A stretch of DNA of 50,715 bases from positions 1-50,715 of the forward strand of contig JAAMXY010000146.1 in NCBI GenBank assembly GCA_019677205.1, written 5' to 3'. The first letter of the stretch is position 1. The number at the start of each line of letters is the position of its first letter. Positions 45,201 through 48,200 of the stretch are shown one piece after another. The DNA comes from Pinguiococcus pyrenoidosus. Taxonomy: Eukaryota > Sar > Pinguiophyceae > Pinguiochrysidales > Pinguiochrysidaceae. The notes under the pieces were generated by a model. It made no database searches. It saw nothing but the letters and a program-made list of their open reading frames with translations, and was not told the origin of the DNA. Position numbers and translations under genes: made by a program.

Positions 45201-48200
45201 CCCTGCCCCTTGGGCCACTACTGCCGCCGCGGCGTGGCGACGCCGCAGCCGCAGCCGCTGAACTTCTCCAGCCCGCAGCGTTGCTTGGACGGCTTCTTCT
45301 GCCCGCGCGGCAGCGCCACCGCAGAGGGAAGCGGCCCGTGTCCCACGGGGCACTTCTGCCCTTCGGATGTCGACGCGGTGCCCTGCCCCACAGGCGCCTT
45401 CTGCCCGGGCGTCGGGAACCTGGCGCCGCGGCGGTGCTACCCGGGCACCTTCAACCCACACCCTGGCCGCAGCAACTGCACCGTCTGCCCCTCGGGCCAC
45501 ATTTGCCCCGATTGGGGCGCCGAGCGCCCGGCGCTGTGTCCGGCGGGCTTCGTGTGCGCAGCGCTAGGTTTGGCGGCGCCGCATCTCCTGTGCCCACCGG
45601 GCTACTTCTGCCCCGAGGGCACGCGGAGCTTAAACCCCGCCGACGAGACGCCGTGGCGACCTCGGCCGTGTCCGGCCGGCACGTTCTGCCTGGGCGGCGT
45701 CGCCCACAACGTGAGCATCGACTGGGTGCCGCTGGCGCCCAGGGGCGCCTCGGCGCCGCAGGTGGGCGCCGAAGGCAGCTTCTTCCGCGTGGCGTCTGTT
45801 ACGGCCTCGGGCACGGCCCCGTGCTACGTGGGCCACTACTGCCCCAAGGGCTCCGCGGCGCCCGTGGAGGTGCCGGTGGGCAACTTCGCGGCGCAGGAGG
45901 GCAGCGTGTCGCCCACGTTGTGCTTCCCCGGTACCTACGCGCCGCTGCGCGGCGCGGCTCGCTGCCGCCGCTGCCCGGCTGGCCACAGCTGCCAGGGCTT
46001 CGGCACATACGTGCCCAGCATCTGCCCGGCAGGCAGCTACCGCTCGCTCAGCGACTCCATCACGTGCCGCCTGTGCCCGCCGGGCAGCTTCAACCCCGAG
46101 GCAGGCGCCACGGACATCTCGCAGTGCCTACCGACGCCGGCGGGCCGGGTGGGCACCAAGCCGGGCATGAAGGCGCTGGACGAGAGTGCCGCCTGTCCGG
46201 CGGGCTTCCTGTGCGGCGCGGCCACCGACCGCGCCACGCAGTTCCTGCACCAGGTGCCTGCCGGCCACTTCACCTTCGCCGGCGCCGCTCCCGAGCAGCA
46301 GTTCCAGCAGCTCTGCGCGACGGGCTTCTACTGCGAGAGAGGCACGCCGGCCTACCTCAGCGAGCGCCACAAGTGCGCCAGCGGCTACTTCTGCCCCCGC
46401 GGCAGCGTGACCAGCAGCGGCGCCGAGACCCGGTGCCCTCGTGGCACCACGGCGTCCGCCGGCAGCGAGCGCCTCGTCGACTGCGAGCTGCAAGCCATGG
46501 ACGTTTGTGATCGCGAGTTCGTGTCCGATCAAGACCACCTGGACGTCGTGCGCTATGCCACCTCGCACGCCTACACCACGCTGGACAGCCGCGCCGAGCG
46601 CCGCGTCTTCGACGCCCGGGCGGAACGAAACCCGACTGGGGAGGTCGTGGCGGTGGCTAGCATGATGCCCGTCAACGCCACCGCCAGCGACGCCTTCTGG
46701 CTCAACGACACCGTCGAGGTCCTCCGCGCCTGTCCGGCCTTCGCGGCGGCGACCGGCGCCCAGCCGCGCAGCGTCACGGTGGTGGGGCGGAACTTCCGGG
46801 CGGCGGCCGCGGCGTGCCGGATAAGCACCTGCGTCGGGAGCGACCGGGGCCCCGGGCTGTGTCGCCACTTCAACGGTAGCCTTGGCATCCTTGGCGGCCC
46901 CACGCATGTGATTGCGGCCAAGGTGCTGTCACGCACACGGATGGAGTGCGATCTGCCCAACTTCGCCTTCGGCGCCGAGAGGCTCGCGACGCCGCAGTAC
47001 CAGGAGAGGTGCGTCGTGGATGGCGCGGGACGAGTCGGGTTCAAGCAACAGTGCGACGCCGAGAGGCAGCTGGTTTGCGACGACAATGTCGAGGTCCTCT
47101 ACGGCTCGGTCGTCCCTTGCACCGAGATCGAACGGGGACTCGTTCCAAACGTCGACGGCGACTTGTTCTACTCATGCCCCGACCAGCCGTATGCCGGGAT
47201 GAAGTGGAACCCCTGCTACGCCAACGAGGTGATGGTCGAGAGCAGCAGCGACGGGCGCCACTTCTCCGGGGACACTCTCGTCGTGCCGCACACCTCTCTG
47301 GATTGCGACTCCCTTGACGTGGAGTGCCGCTCGAGCGGCATTGACTACCGGGTGAACGCCACGTACACCACCTTCACCTACGTCATGGACGAATGGTACG
47401 GCAACGACACGAGCAGCTTCGACAGCAGCGTGCGCCAGGAGTGCCTCGCGCCGCGGCTCAGCGAGGAGGGCTATCGGGAGCGCGAGAATGGGTGGTTCCT
47501 CATGTCCTTCCTGGGCAAGGCCAGGATGCAGTTCGACTTCCGCCATCTGCCGCCGACCCTTCGCTACGGAGAGCACTACCGCATCGCGATATACGTGCAA
47601 CCCTCCGTGTGCGACAACGCCAACTGCGACAGCCAACGGGTCCGCACGGAAGACGTCGAGACCAACCCGTGCCTGTATCCCATCCGCTTGCCCCTGAGCT
47701 TCGAAGACCCGGCGGTGTCGAAGCGGCAGAAGATGAACCTCACGCTCATCGCGCTGGACGACGTCCTCTTCAAGGTGGAGGTGCAAATCATGTACGGCGT
47801 GTTCGCGAGCTACGCCGAGTATTTCCGCAACGCCACCTCCGTCCGGATCGCGTATCCGGAGCGAAGCGTCGTCACGATGGGCCTGGGAGACGACATGGAG
47901 ACGCGCGCGCTTAGCCCGCAGGTGTCCTACGAGGAGAAGCGGATTCCGGAGCGGTATTTCTTCGTGTTCACATACAGCCGCGACATCCAGGAGCAGTTCG
48001 CGCCGCCCCTGAACCTCCCACCCCGCTTCGACGACTTCGCGGAGGGTCGCGTACTGGTGAGCCACGTGGTGGACGAGCTGGCCACCGACGCCACGACGCC
48101 TATCTTCCGCGAGGAGGTCGTCGTGCCGACCAACTGGTGGGACAAGCCGGCGAACGCCGAGACGGACGAGCAGGTCAAGGAGCTCGCGGACAAGTTCTTC

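Noticed and set aside
44073..45500. Minus-strand frame of 475 codons
   Set aside because: Ala/Arg-rich shadow of the TIG and Cys-rich part of the giant gene; no domain, no independent start context.
45083..46510. Plus-strand frame of 475 codons in another phase
   Set aside because: Overlaps the Cys-rich block in a different frame and is Arg/Pro/Leu-rich low-complexity text.
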